Source of the DNA: Tetragonia tetragonoides
Lineage: Eukaryota > Streptophyta > Magnoliopsida > Caryophyllales > Aizoaceae
DNA: 64,000 nucleotides
NCBI GenBank assembly: GCA_038025085.1
Contig: CM076151.1
Span: 6,455,501-6,519,500, forward strand
Direction: 5' to 3'
A model generated the notes under the pieces. The model was not told the DNA's origin, ran no database searches, and was given only the letters and a program-made list of their open reading frames with translations. Position 1 is the stretch's first letter. Every line of letters begins with the position of its first letter. Shown piece by piece: positions 24,698-37,600 of the stretch. Position numbers and translations under genes: made by a program.

Positions 24698-27600
24698 TTA
24701 CAGTAATGTAGTGCTCATGGGATTTGCAAAGTAATGTTCCAGGCAAGTAAACTTAGGCTTCTTAAAGTGGTTACGGACGAGGCTCTCCAGAATGGCAGGG
24801 GGTCCATAAGAAATGCTTTGAGTCATCTTCCGCACAATTAGGTGCTTATCCAGCACCATCAACTCTAGCAGCTGTCTACAACTCTGGATACAATATGAAA
24901 AACAGTTTCAAAATGTGCACTTTAAGAAAAGGACACAAGACAGCCTCAAACATGACCCAAGGGAAGGAAAATGAATTGACAACATGATAGATGTGAAATC
25001 TCTCCTCCAGCAAAGCATAAAAACTGAAATCGCTGCTCACTTGATTACCATGGGTTCCCCTTCTCATGTAACTCAATTCTTTTCTGTGTGTATGAATAAT
25101 TCCATTTAACATATTTTCCCCTAGCTACAGTGAAAAATTGCTCTGAAGTTCAGCCTCTGAGCAGCCTATATGACATATACTGAAGACTTGTACTGATGAA
25201 AAGCGTAAAGGCAAGGATAGTCCTGATCTGTTATGCTACACCAGTAACACTACCTTTCCAAGATGTCATGACCTGTCACCGGGTCGCAACTGCAACCACG
25301 GTTTTGCTCTCCAATTACACTAGTTCATTGTTGTGTTTTTTTCTTCTCTAAATTGCTCTAAATTGAAAGGGGCAGAAAAAGGGGTAATTTGCTCCAATAT
25401 TTCAGACCTATGTTTGGTACTATAGCCTGGTTAATTTAAGCTTGGGCTTCAAGCTGGATTTCTATCCAAACTTGTATAATCACTATAAGAACTTTTTTAA
25501 GTTCTAATTATTGATTCAGGTAAAAAAAAAAAAAAAAAAAAGTTCTAATTATTGATGCATTAAACTCAAAGCTCAACTAGTACAACTTTTTTCACACTTT
25601 CACAATCGAAAAACAAATTTCTCACTTCTAAATGGCATAGAAGAAAATGAGAGAAAAATGACAGAATTGAAGCAACCAAGAACCGAGAAAATCAGGAGGG
25701 TATCTAAACAGATAAAAGCCAACAGGAAAAGAGTACCTGTGGATTTAATACTTCCATTCGGCGGAGAATACCTTCCTGTCAGAATCATCCAAACAAATCA
25801 ATAAAAAAACAAAATAATCTCCACTTTTAATTCGTAAGACATCGAGGAAACGATTTTGGGACACACTAATGTATAATAACCACATGAGGGTCCAAAGGAG
25901 TTCAAAACTAGTACGACATGTACGGCCCTTTACCAGGATAATTATATCAATTGTTTTATTCTAATCGGCCTAAACATATAAAACCCAGAACATTTTACGT
26001 ACATCTAAAAATCTAACAGGTGAACCTGCTTCTTGCTTGATATACATTTTAGCACCTGACACCCTCCCTGTTTTCACAGGGGGGTAAGGACGTGGTCAAT
26101 CCCCCTCCCACACCCCCCCCCCCCGCACCAACACACACATGGGCGGGAGCCTCCTTGGGAGGTATCTAGGCAATGTTAATGTAAAACACCCTCCCATCAC
26201 AGCCAATATACAAGAAGCAGCTAACTCACAATTACTCTTATAAACTCACAACAGAAGTAGATAATGTGCTTTAGCTAGCTGAATCATCTACCAAAAGTAT
26301 AATTTTCTTGGAAGGATAACTACATAGAAATGCTACCTCAAGTATCCCAGGATTTTGAGTAACAATGCCAAGTATACGCCGTATAAGTGCCCTGTGAACA
26401 ATCCCATTAATGGTTCCATCGCCATTGATCCAAGGCAATATTGGAAAAGAAGTAGATGAGTGATCAAAGTTTTGATTCTCCCTCCTTCCACTGGACAATC
26501 TTTCAGTTTGACCGCATCCCTCAAGCATGTTATGAGTCTCAATTGCATTTGTTTGCTGAGAGACGTCTTCAGATAAATTCAGAATAGTCACTTTGTGCAC
26601 TTCATCTATATTCATGCAATCTACTTCATGTTCACCAGTTTTGACCTCTTCAACAATAGATATCTCATTATCAATGGTTTGTGGAATTGAAGAGGGAGCC
26701 ATTTCAGGATCTTGACAGCGAATAGCCTTTGAGGTCAGAAAGTACTTGGTACGATATAGACCATCCACAACATGGACAGAATCATAACAATTAACCTGTA
26801 GCAGAAACACCATTAGTTCCCACACACAATAATACAAAATGACAGTTAACTTTTTTTTGGATACGTCTAGGGTAAGGAGGCATAGGAATTTAGCAACAGC
26901 CTCTTCAGAGGAGCTTGGAAGAGAAATTTGCTTCATGCAATGGCAGTGGCTGGTGGAGGTAGGCATAGAAGAACTCAGGCGAAGGTGGATTAAAAGGATT
27001 TCTTGTGGTGATTTAAAATCATGCGGGTGATTTACCCAAATGCAAGATTATTCATAAAACAGACCGCATATAGACCAATATATGACTCTGGAGGTCCTGA
27101 GGATGTTGATATTGGCAGGCAAAATATTGCTTCAAATTAACATTTCTAACCATTGATATTTCATCAGCTTGTCCAATTTCAGGAAATTGACCATGTGCTA
27201 ATGAGACAAAGCTCAGAACCCAGGAAGTAAAATAATCAATATACTGCATTCACAATCTTCATTGACATTGTTCTTGTCAAATACATAAATAGTCTTTAAA
27301 AATCTTAACATTTAGAGGTAAACAAGTATACAACCTTCACTATGAGATTCTATCTTGTATTTATTCTCAGTCATTCTTTTCCTTTTGCCCACAGATTTTG
27401 AAAAGCCATGAGAAAGATTGAATACCTTTCAAGAGACTCCATTGAAGTTCCGACCTATTTAACAGAGAGGATTCTATACGCACTCTCCATAGGAAATGCC
27501 TCCATACACCTCTCATTGACTCCAAACTCATATGGTGCCACATTTGATTTACCTTTGGACTTTGGGTTGGATTTTTGCCTAGTCCAAAACCAATCCAAAA

Positions 27601-30600
27601 ATCATTGGAATCGGATTTATTTAGTCCAAATACAATCCAAACTAATTTTAGACTCAGATTCATGAGTCTGACTGCAATCTGAATATTTGTCAAAACCTAC
27701 AAACATTCTTAAAGCAAATTATAAATGCATTTGGCCGATTTGGGGTTTCAAGCACTTGGGTTTTATAATTTAGGTTTGTATATTAGGGCTAATAATACTA
27801 TGAAAAATATTTGGATTATATAAAAGAAACCTTTTTCTTCTTAAAAGAAACCTTAGCAACATCAAAGAAGTTCAGATGATAGAGTTTTGAAGAGAGATAT
27901 AAATACACCTTTTCTTTTCTTTTTTATAATTATGTTAGCTCACGTTAATTATGACATTGATAGAGAATTTAGTTCCAATTAATATAGTGGGCACTAACCT
28001 TTAATACAAGGCCAAATAACTGAAGCACATCGATAACATGTTCAGCCAAAATGGTCCCTGAGCAAAACAAACAGCAATTAATAAATCATACACATACACA
28101 AAAACAAATTAACCTTACACATAAAACACAAATAAATCCACTTCAAAGACGACACACCTTGCACGCCTGCGAGCTCAGAAACCTTTGACATGCTTAAGCC
28201 CTGATCACCAGCCTTCTGAATCATTTTATATGCATTTTTCAAAACCTCAGAATGGATTTGTGCTTGATACTCTTCAGAATGCTTCAATAGATGTTGCATA
28301 GTGTAATTTCTCATAACTTCCCATAGTGACTCACCATAAATAACAGCAGATGGGGTGATGCTGCCAAGTTCAGGGAACTCCTTAACATAATCAATGGTAG
28401 ATGACATACAGCCAATTTTCTGACCCAGAGTGGTATAGAAGTTATCATTTTCACTGGATATTAGAGTTCTATTTTCGTCTTTAAAAAACTCAACAATATT
28501 GGATCTCAAAATTGATGCACGACTCACAGAAACCGCTATACCAGGAAAGCCTTTCTCCCGGCGAGAATAAACCTCACTTTCTTGTGATGAATGGCATTTA
28601 AGCTTCTTACTCATAGCAAAATCTTCAAAATCATGATCATCAGATTTACGTTTTGAGCTTCTTGAATCTTCAGCCTCCCCAACACCTTCATCAGGTAGAA
28701 GTGGTGAAATGGACAGCTCTCCAGAAGAAACTAAAGAAAATAGATAAAAAATTTCTCCACACTGAAGGTCTGAAGAAAGATTCACCATCCCTTCCATCAA
28801 CTCTTTCCCCTTTTCCTGTATCCAACTAGCTAACTTGGCAGCTCGCCTTGCTGTATTTACTGGAAATTGAGACATGGCAAGACTTCTCAAGAAATGTTGA
28901 GAAAGGACAAAGGGCTGACTGGTGCCACATCCAACCTGTTATAGATATTTAAGTTTATAAAAGAGAAAAAGAGGAAGAGAGATAAAGAGACAGGTTTAAC
29001 TAATTTGTAAACAAACAAGGCAGACAACTCTGGATGTCAAAGAAATTCTACACTGGGTGTACAACTGTAAGAACAGAAAGTGTTGCATGTTCAGTATGCT
29101 GCCTATCACTGAAGGGGTTATAACAAAATATAAGTTTCTACAGCATCCCGATTTGCAGAATGAGAAATAGATAGATTAAAAGACAGACGTGAAAACCAGC
29201 CAGCACGATATTTGTACAAAAATAGGGGGAGGGAAAGGAAAGGCCCAAGTGCTCCTGACTCATACATATGCCACCCATTCCTCAGGACTTAGATGAACTC
29301 AGACTTTAGTTCTCAAGCAGCAATTGAAGCTCCCAAAAGACGGCACCAATGTTCAAAGGCCCACTGCATTTCTAACCTTGTTTATACCTTCTAACCAGCG
29401 AGAAGAAGGAAGCTACTACAGAAATAGAGCAGAGAGAACATTATAAAGGGACTTACCATGATTTTCTTCTGTCTGAGGTAGTCAAAGGCTGAGTAAAGAT
29501 CATGTTCTGAATAGCAACGTAAAGTTTCTTCCAGCAAACTTGGCGTCTCAGCAGCTTTTGTGGTGCTCAAGAAGACAAGCTTAAAAAGCTCAACAGCACT
29601 AGAAACAGCTAATGAATGATTCACTCGACTGGTAATGCTAGCCCCTTCTTTCAAATGCTTAACAAACTTTTGAGGAAGGCGATGGAGTCTGGATCTTCGG
29701 CTGGAATCTATCTGTTGCCTATCACTGTCCTCAAACTCATACGGAGTATTTGAAACGGGATTGTGAGTGCTCTACAAGCAAGGAAAGTTTCTTAATCATT
29801 ACATAGCATAAGTTCCGAAAATTTGAGACGGGTATAATAACTCTTCTCAAACTGTTTTTTTAGATAAGAAATAAAGATAATAACTTTATCTCAATGACTT
29901 GCTTCCCTGAGAGTTACAATGACCTCCCTCCCCCCCCCCTTTGACGAGTAATGATTATGAGGATGTTACGAAAAACACATAACTGATCAAACGACACACA
30001 CAGACACAGAACAAAAAACTAAATTCATACAAAGCACCAGGCAAGCATGTTTGGGTCAGTCAATGAATAGATCAATAGCTTGTTTGTTAGGGATCGGGTA
30101 GTGTACATGGCTTCTTTATGGGCCAAGGCTTCGAGAGCTTTAAGGGGGTGCTCCTCACTGACGTTCAACGTCACTGGGGTGATTTGTAATTTAGTTCTTT
30201 TGTTTGAGGACTCCTTAGCTTGTACTTGTTCCGCAATTCAGTTTTTTATAATAAAATTTCTCTACATCTAAAAAACAAAATGGTTAATCTTAAGACAGAT
30301 CCAAATAGGGTTCACATTATTTTTGTTTACTTCTTGATAAAAGGAAACGGTTGATACACTATCACTGGATAAAGATACGCATTTCTGCTGAAGTTTGAAA
30401 ACCACCTCAGATGCAGCAGTTCTCTTGGCAGTGTTGTGTTTCATCATTTGCTTGTACGTGAGAACTTGATTAAGGGATATCTTGATCTCACTATTATCAA
30501 AATCATCCCAGCATTCTCCCTGAGAATCTGACTCTTTACCACCTTCTTTTCTGTTTGTTAAGCTTTTTTTATTATCCAGCTGCTGAGCACACCGTTGAGT

Positions 30601-31655
30601 AAGCAAGTTACAAAGTTTCGACAATGATTTAGCTACCTTTTCGTCCCTCTTCAGAACACCTACTCTTCTGCGGCACTGAACTAGATTTGCAGGAAGGTCA
30701 CTAATTGAAGTCCAATCTGTGCCACGCCTTGCACCTTGAATTGCCTTTTGTCTTGCATACTGAATTAGTAATTGCCTGACAGAATGTACTAGTAAGTTAC
30801 CAAGTAAAATACAAAAACAATTAGGCAACATGACTAATTTTGTGATACTAAATTTGGTTCATGTGATCGTGACATTGCATTCATTAGTTCTTGCTTTAAG
30901 TTCCAAGGACAAAACTTATAAAGAGGGATGATAGTATGTATTACTCTAAAATGTATTTTATATATTTGGAAATTTCTTTTTAGTTTAAGAGGATTTAAGT
31001 TTATTTAGTTTATTGTAGATTTGAATTAGTTTGGCTATTGTGACAAGGGTGAAATTTTTTTGTATTTATTTAAAATTCTGAAAATACTTCTTTTCTGGAA
31101 AATTTTCATTGAGGTTTGGCTAAAATAGGTATACCAAAGTTTCACTATATACAAGGAGGTATACCAAAAAACTTTAATGTGTTATCCAATATTCCGATTA
31201 TCAGAGTGGTGAAATGACTATAATGTCCTCATTTTAAGTGGGGAAAGAAGTTAAAATGCAAAGTGGGTCCTTAATGTTTTCTCAAATTGAAGGGGTAAAT
31301 TTAGTTCAACAAAAAGAATTCAAAGAGAGGTATTTGTGATTAAGGTGTACTAAGGCCAATCATCTATAATAATTACATTAGGTAACTAAGAAATCTTAAT
31401 TTTACTTTCACGTCACTATCCAGTTACTGGAATGTCGCCGAAGTATATCTTAGTGTATTTAAATTGCAATTTGGTATACCTCATTGTATTTAGGGTGTCA
31501 AACCTCGACATACTTCAATGATAATTCTCCTTTTTCAATTTTGCTCGTTTTGAAAATACTTGGAGAGGAGGAAATTGACCAAAACGTAGACTTGTAAAGC
31601 CAAAGAAGGGCATTAGAGTTATAAAGCCAAAAGAAGGGCCTCCCTCCCTCCCCCT

Positions 31656-31696
<41 letters not shown>

Positions 31697-34600
31697 CTAA
31701 CAATGTTCTGGTGTAAACAGTTTATATATTCTGATTTTGACTTTTGAGTATAAGTTTCGTTATTGAATTGGGTAATTGTGTGACTGGAAATTAAAACCTG
31801 ATTTCGTTGATGGAAGCTACTGGTTTGAGTGATTAGGGCTCAGTTGTGTAGGAACGGTAATGTTACGCCTATCCTCTTCTCTCTCTCTCTAAAAATGGTT
31901 TTACAATATGTTATGTGATATAAGTGATACTAGCAGTGATTTCCATGTAAACATTTGTTTAGATTAAGAACTGTTGCAAGCTCATGGCTTATAGTTGAAT
32001 ACAATTGATGTGTTATACTATTTGGCCAATGTACTAGCTTTCATGTAGAATGAGTTTACCAGCATGTAAGTATCGTATGGATTTAGATGGTGGGATACTA
32101 TTAGAGGAAAGTGATCATCATGGATATGTGGCAGTACCGGACATGTTAGTATTACTAGTTTGTTTTTGACTTTCTAGTGGTATTTATATTCATTTTGATT
32201 ACGTGAATACTTGCTGAAATGTCAGGTTAAACATGCCGAAAGAATGACTTGACTCACCTGAGTGACTTGTTTTGGTTAATATTGAGAATTGTTGAACATG
32301 TAAACATGAGTTAGTTGTTCGTAAAGTTGATCCATGTAGTACATATTATCATGGTATGGATACTCTAATGAAAAGTTTTGGAGAACCTTTTGGGGTTATT
32401 TGGCTATGAACTTATGAGAAATGAATTAGGTCAAGAACTAACTTATGGCATCATTCTTCCATTGGAGTAGCCACATTTGAAGTTGATAAACTCAATTGTA
32501 TACACATACCTGTCTGCTTCTTCTGTCCAATGAAACTTTGTTTCGCGTGTTGGTTTTAACATTGGCATGATACACTGGTCAATTAATGATTCATTCTCCT
32601 CCTGCTGCTCAGCCACTTCAGGGTCCTCCATATTCTCTACTTGACCATCTTCACGAGATTCTTGAATACCAGTACCATCTAAGAAACAACTATTTTTGAG
32701 TTAACCAGCTGCCGGGCTTGCCCATAAACTGTAACAGATAATTTCAATGTAAATTGCAACAGACCGGCTGTATGATGGCCCTTTGCATGCTTTGCAGACC
32801 TTCCTTTTGAAGATCTCTTTCGTTTACGCCGAAGATGAGTATGTCTACCATTAATAGCATCTAAATCTCCCTGGAATCTGTTAAGACGTTGTTGCCGGTT
32901 ATCATAGTATACACGGAGCACCTGCGCATGACTTCACAAGCTTAGGACCCAGCATGCATAAGTCTCATCAACAATAGAAAGAACTGTTAATACGATACTT
33001 CAGACTACCAACACTTGCTACATAATTTGTACTGTCATAGCTCACAGCCTTACAGGCAAGCTAGAAGCTCTTTAAGATACATGCAGTTCTGGCATTTGAA
33101 GAAAGAAGACAGTGTAAAATGTGTTTCTTGGATAAGAAGGTATAAATTCATGAATCTCGGTAGGACAGGAATTCATCTACAAAGAATTATTTACAAATCA
33201 GCCTAAAGGCTCTGGACCTCTGAGGTAAGGCCCCTTCTTCGCAAGACCTTAATCCAAATGGAAAGTTATTTTCTTTTCTCCAAGGATTTTATACGCTATT
33301 CCTGTTATGCATGAGACACAAAGATAAATGTCATAACAATGTGCCGCATTCTCCTACGGCATTCTTCTTGTAGCAATTACTTGAATGACTCAAATCTCAT
33401 CAATTTAGCCATCAAAACTTGCACTATCCAGCCTTCTGATGCAGCTGTATGCAGAAAAAGGCTGGTATGCTGATGTGAGACAGCAAAGCACCAACTGACA
33501 GCAACTTCGGAGGTTTTCTATTAACAAAAGCCAACATTACTACATAATGAGATGGCAGGTTCACACATTTTGACATGGTTATTAAATGACTAAAATTAGA
33601 GGTTTAACTTGCAAGCACAAGTATGACATGACTGTGATATGTTACGCATCTAAAGTAAGTAAACATTTTTTATTTCATTCCTCTATTCAGCGGAGTATCA
33701 TATTACAGCAGCTTTAAATTTCTCACAAGTCACAACTAGAATACCATCTGGCATGAATCTGCCTGAAGGGATGTAGCTATGTACGGGATGCATCAAATGA
33801 AGCAAGTATACTATGGTAGATAAAAGTCATTGGTGAGTTGGTGAGCCTTTGTTGACAGGAATGTTCCTCGATGAGGTGATAGAAGAGGGCAACGTTTGGT
33901 TGGTAAAAGAGGCTGGGTAGATTTTTTATAGTATAAAGGAAGTCTAACTAGTAGGCATTTTATCTCATTTATTCTTCTTACTGGGTGGTTGTTGTTGACC
34001 CACAATGCACAAAGAAGTAACAAAACTGATGGATTAATTAACCAGGAAAAGATCCTGCAAGCGTTCAATAAGCAGCAACAAGGTCAAGCAGGTTAAAAGC
34101 CAAGATGACAAGATAGGCCACGAAATTGAAAAGACCAACCAAAGACAGACTCACTATTTGATTTACTCCTTTATTGGGTTGAACTTAACTGAAAAACAAA
34201 ATTATCAATCAATCATAGAACTCTCAACCATTACGAGAGAAAAACCCATCAAGCTCGTCTTGCATGAGTCAGTTTTAGTTAAAATCAAAAGTGAGATGCG
34301 CCCAGAAAAGGGTGTTTTTTTGGCTAGAAAAGGTTGATTTTCACTTCAAAAGGGTGAGTTTCTAGTTTTTACACAATAAGGTAATTTTTTACTTGATAAA
34401 AGCCTCACTTTTTGAATAAAAATGGGTGTCTTTTGCTACAAAAAAAAAAAAATTCACAGAAAAACTTGTATAAGACGGTCTTATCGTATCTTTCTGTAAA
34501 CGAGGGTCACTTTTTAGTGAAACTAAGGGTCTCTGTTCATAATAAATGACCCTACATTTGTAAATGGTGACCCCTTTTTATAGTGAATCTGTCTCATACA

Positions 34601-37600
34601 AGACTTGTTCATCATTTTTTACTAAAAAATGGTGAGTTAAATTAAGTCTCACCAAAACAAATGAAAAGACGGTGTCATTTAAGAGTTTCTGTTTAAAGAA
34701 ATGACGACAAAACAGCACCTGCTCCAAAGTCAGTTTAAGATCCTTGGCAATTTCTCTACACTCCTTGAAGGTAAGTTTTTGGCTTGATTGGTCCTTAATG
34801 CGCTTAAGGAGATTAGCACGTTGCTCAGTTGTCATGACCCTGACTGTAGTCCATGACCGGTAAAGACAAACCTGCACAAAATATAATAATCTTCACCAAT
34901 CGTGAGGCAAGAAGAAAATAGAGATGAGATGAGCAAATTATGCTGGCCGCAATAGCCTTTTCATGTCTGTACATATGCAATGTATGCAATTCCCATCAGA
35001 AAGCAAACAACATTGTAGATAGAATGTTTTCCAACAAGCAGGGGCAGGGGATCCTGCTATTGTGGCTTCAGAGCAAAAAAAAATATTGAAGATCAGAACT
35101 CTAATGGAACTCAGCATACGAAAGGGATATGCCAATAATGTTGCAAAGCTGTGCCAGTAAACACTTGAAACACACAGCCCCATGGGTCAATATATAAGCC
35201 AGAGAAACCACCAAATCACAGATGAAAATCAAAGCAATATGCTTCTCCCCATTATTTATATAGAAAATAATAAAAGATCGCGTTGAGAAAATAAGGATAT
35301 ACAAAGCTTGGATACCCATCTTATCTAAAAAAAGAAAATAAGGATATACAGCCTACGAGAAGAAGAAGTTCTGAGTCTCCTGACTAAAGAGTAAAGACTC
35401 CCCTTAAGTTGATTTATTTACAATTCTATCACCTCTTGTGCCTTCCAAAACCTTCATATCTACCTGCTCCAAAATTGTAATCAGGCCAACTGGCCAAGTA
35501 CCCCTTACATCAATCAATTATAAATATTGGTTTGAACAGAATTATGCATCTTTGCATACATTCTCCTACAGTGATGCTGGCGACAAGGTTCCTATATGTG
35601 CTGTGGAGATATCATCTCCACCTATCAATACCTCCTCCACCACCAATCTATTCACGCACGCACATGCGTAAGCAAAAGCAATAGAGTATGGACAAGTTAT
35701 ATTGGAATGGACACCCATTAAAGCCACACCAGTTCTATCATCTGGAATAACTTTTGGCCCACTTTCAGAATTTAGGGGATCAAAGATGAAACAAAAAAAT
35801 GTCCATTATTTATTAGGGATACATGCCCCATCTTAGAACTAAATATGAACCCATATTCACACATACAATAGACATCAGCATCAAACTCTTAAACAAACAT
35901 ACTGATACAAAGACATGATTGACCAATCAAAACAGAATCAGGTTAACAAATGAATGTCAGAATAATACCTCATAAACAACAGATCCAGGGAATGCAAGAA
36001 AAGCGGCTTTTGGGTCAGCAGCAGCATAACAATACTCCAAAGTCTGCCAGTACTTCTCTAGAGCTTCACTGGTTGACAATACAAAGTCGTGTCTGAAATG
36101 TGGTCGCAGGTCAAGAGAACCAGAGGCTCCAGACAGAGGATTTACTGATGGTGGCTCCTCAATGTAGGGTTTGAGCCCTAAAGCATATATAAGTGTGGCA
36201 TGTGAGATCCTGGATGCATCTTTCGGACTTTCATCAGCTACCAGCCGAATCAACTGGATCACCAATTTGAAAACGAAAAGAAGAGAAGGGGAATAAGTTT
36301 ACAGTAAGCCTTTTGAATACAAAGGCAAATATGAAGAATGACGACCATCCTACATAATCTGTAGAGATATTATATAAAAATTACCCTTTGGCATGGGTCT
36401 ATCAGATAAATGAACCACCCCCCAGGAGAATCCTACATTCCTACCTAGGGGGATCTGGGGAGGTGCAAATGTATGCAAACATAGCTCTAACTAGTAAAGA
36501 TCTATTTACAATATACCCACAAAGCAGTTATTAATTTTGAAAACAGTATTGTGCAAAATAGATAGCTCAATACATAAGTAAATCAATGAAGAAGAGGGAG
36601 TGAACAATGGCATAGAACAAAAAGGTGTACAGCTAGGACTATTGAAAAGGAGACAGGAGCTAAATAAAAAAAATGTGTTGCAGGCAAAGGCCCACGTAAC
36701 AAAAGAAAAAGAAAAAAAAGAAGGGGGGGGGTCTATTTAGGATCCTCTACATGTATCCTTTTTTTCTTTTTATAAGAAAAATGTATTTATTAATAATGGC
36801 AAGTAATTACAGCCTATGAGGACAAGGAGTCCTCCATCAAAAAACTAATAACAGATCATTCCAGTGCCGCTGGAGCTGTACAACAACAACCACCCAGTAT
36901 AAATCCCACCTAGGACGGGGTCTGGGGAGGCCCACATGTACGCAGCCTTACCCCTAACTAGTCGCCTCGTAGAGAGACTGTTTCCGAAAGACCCACAAAA
37001 AATTTTAATTTTTGTAAAACATTTGCAAAAAGTTTGGTGCCGCTGGAGCTGTATGACAGTATAACTCCTAAATCCACCAGCAGCCTTAGCCCACAAAGAG
37101 GCTAAAAAGTTCACCTTATCCCACAACATGTCAACAGACACGGAGGTGCCAGAAAAGACATGCGCATTCCTTTCCAGCCAGATACAGCGAAATATTCCCA
37201 TAACAGCATTTCTCCACCACAACTTCTTCTCTTTACTCCCCCGGGAATTTACAGAACACATTTGCAGGAACTCCAAAACATGCATCCTACGACATCCTAT
37301 CATGGGCAATGTCCTGGCCTCCTGGCTAAGCTCTAGAAAGGCCATATCAAACCTGATCACCTCGAGCTTTAACCAAATTAAATCTGGAAAAAAGAATCTT
37401 TAAATGCACATGGTTCACACCCTGCAGTTGAGCTAATTAATCACCAGATACACATGGCCTTCAAGGGGGTTCCATTGACCTTTGTTCAACTTCATTGGGG
37501 GGCGTTGTAGATATTTTTTGTATTCATTCGAGGACTTCTTGTCCTCCCCTTTTTTGTATTCTTTCATTTGATTGATTTCTAAAATTTTCTCTTATCAAAA

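Noticed and set aside
36845..37360. 171-residue protein gene
   Set aside because: It is a LINE reverse-transcriptase C-terminus with a SINE inserted in it, not a host gene.
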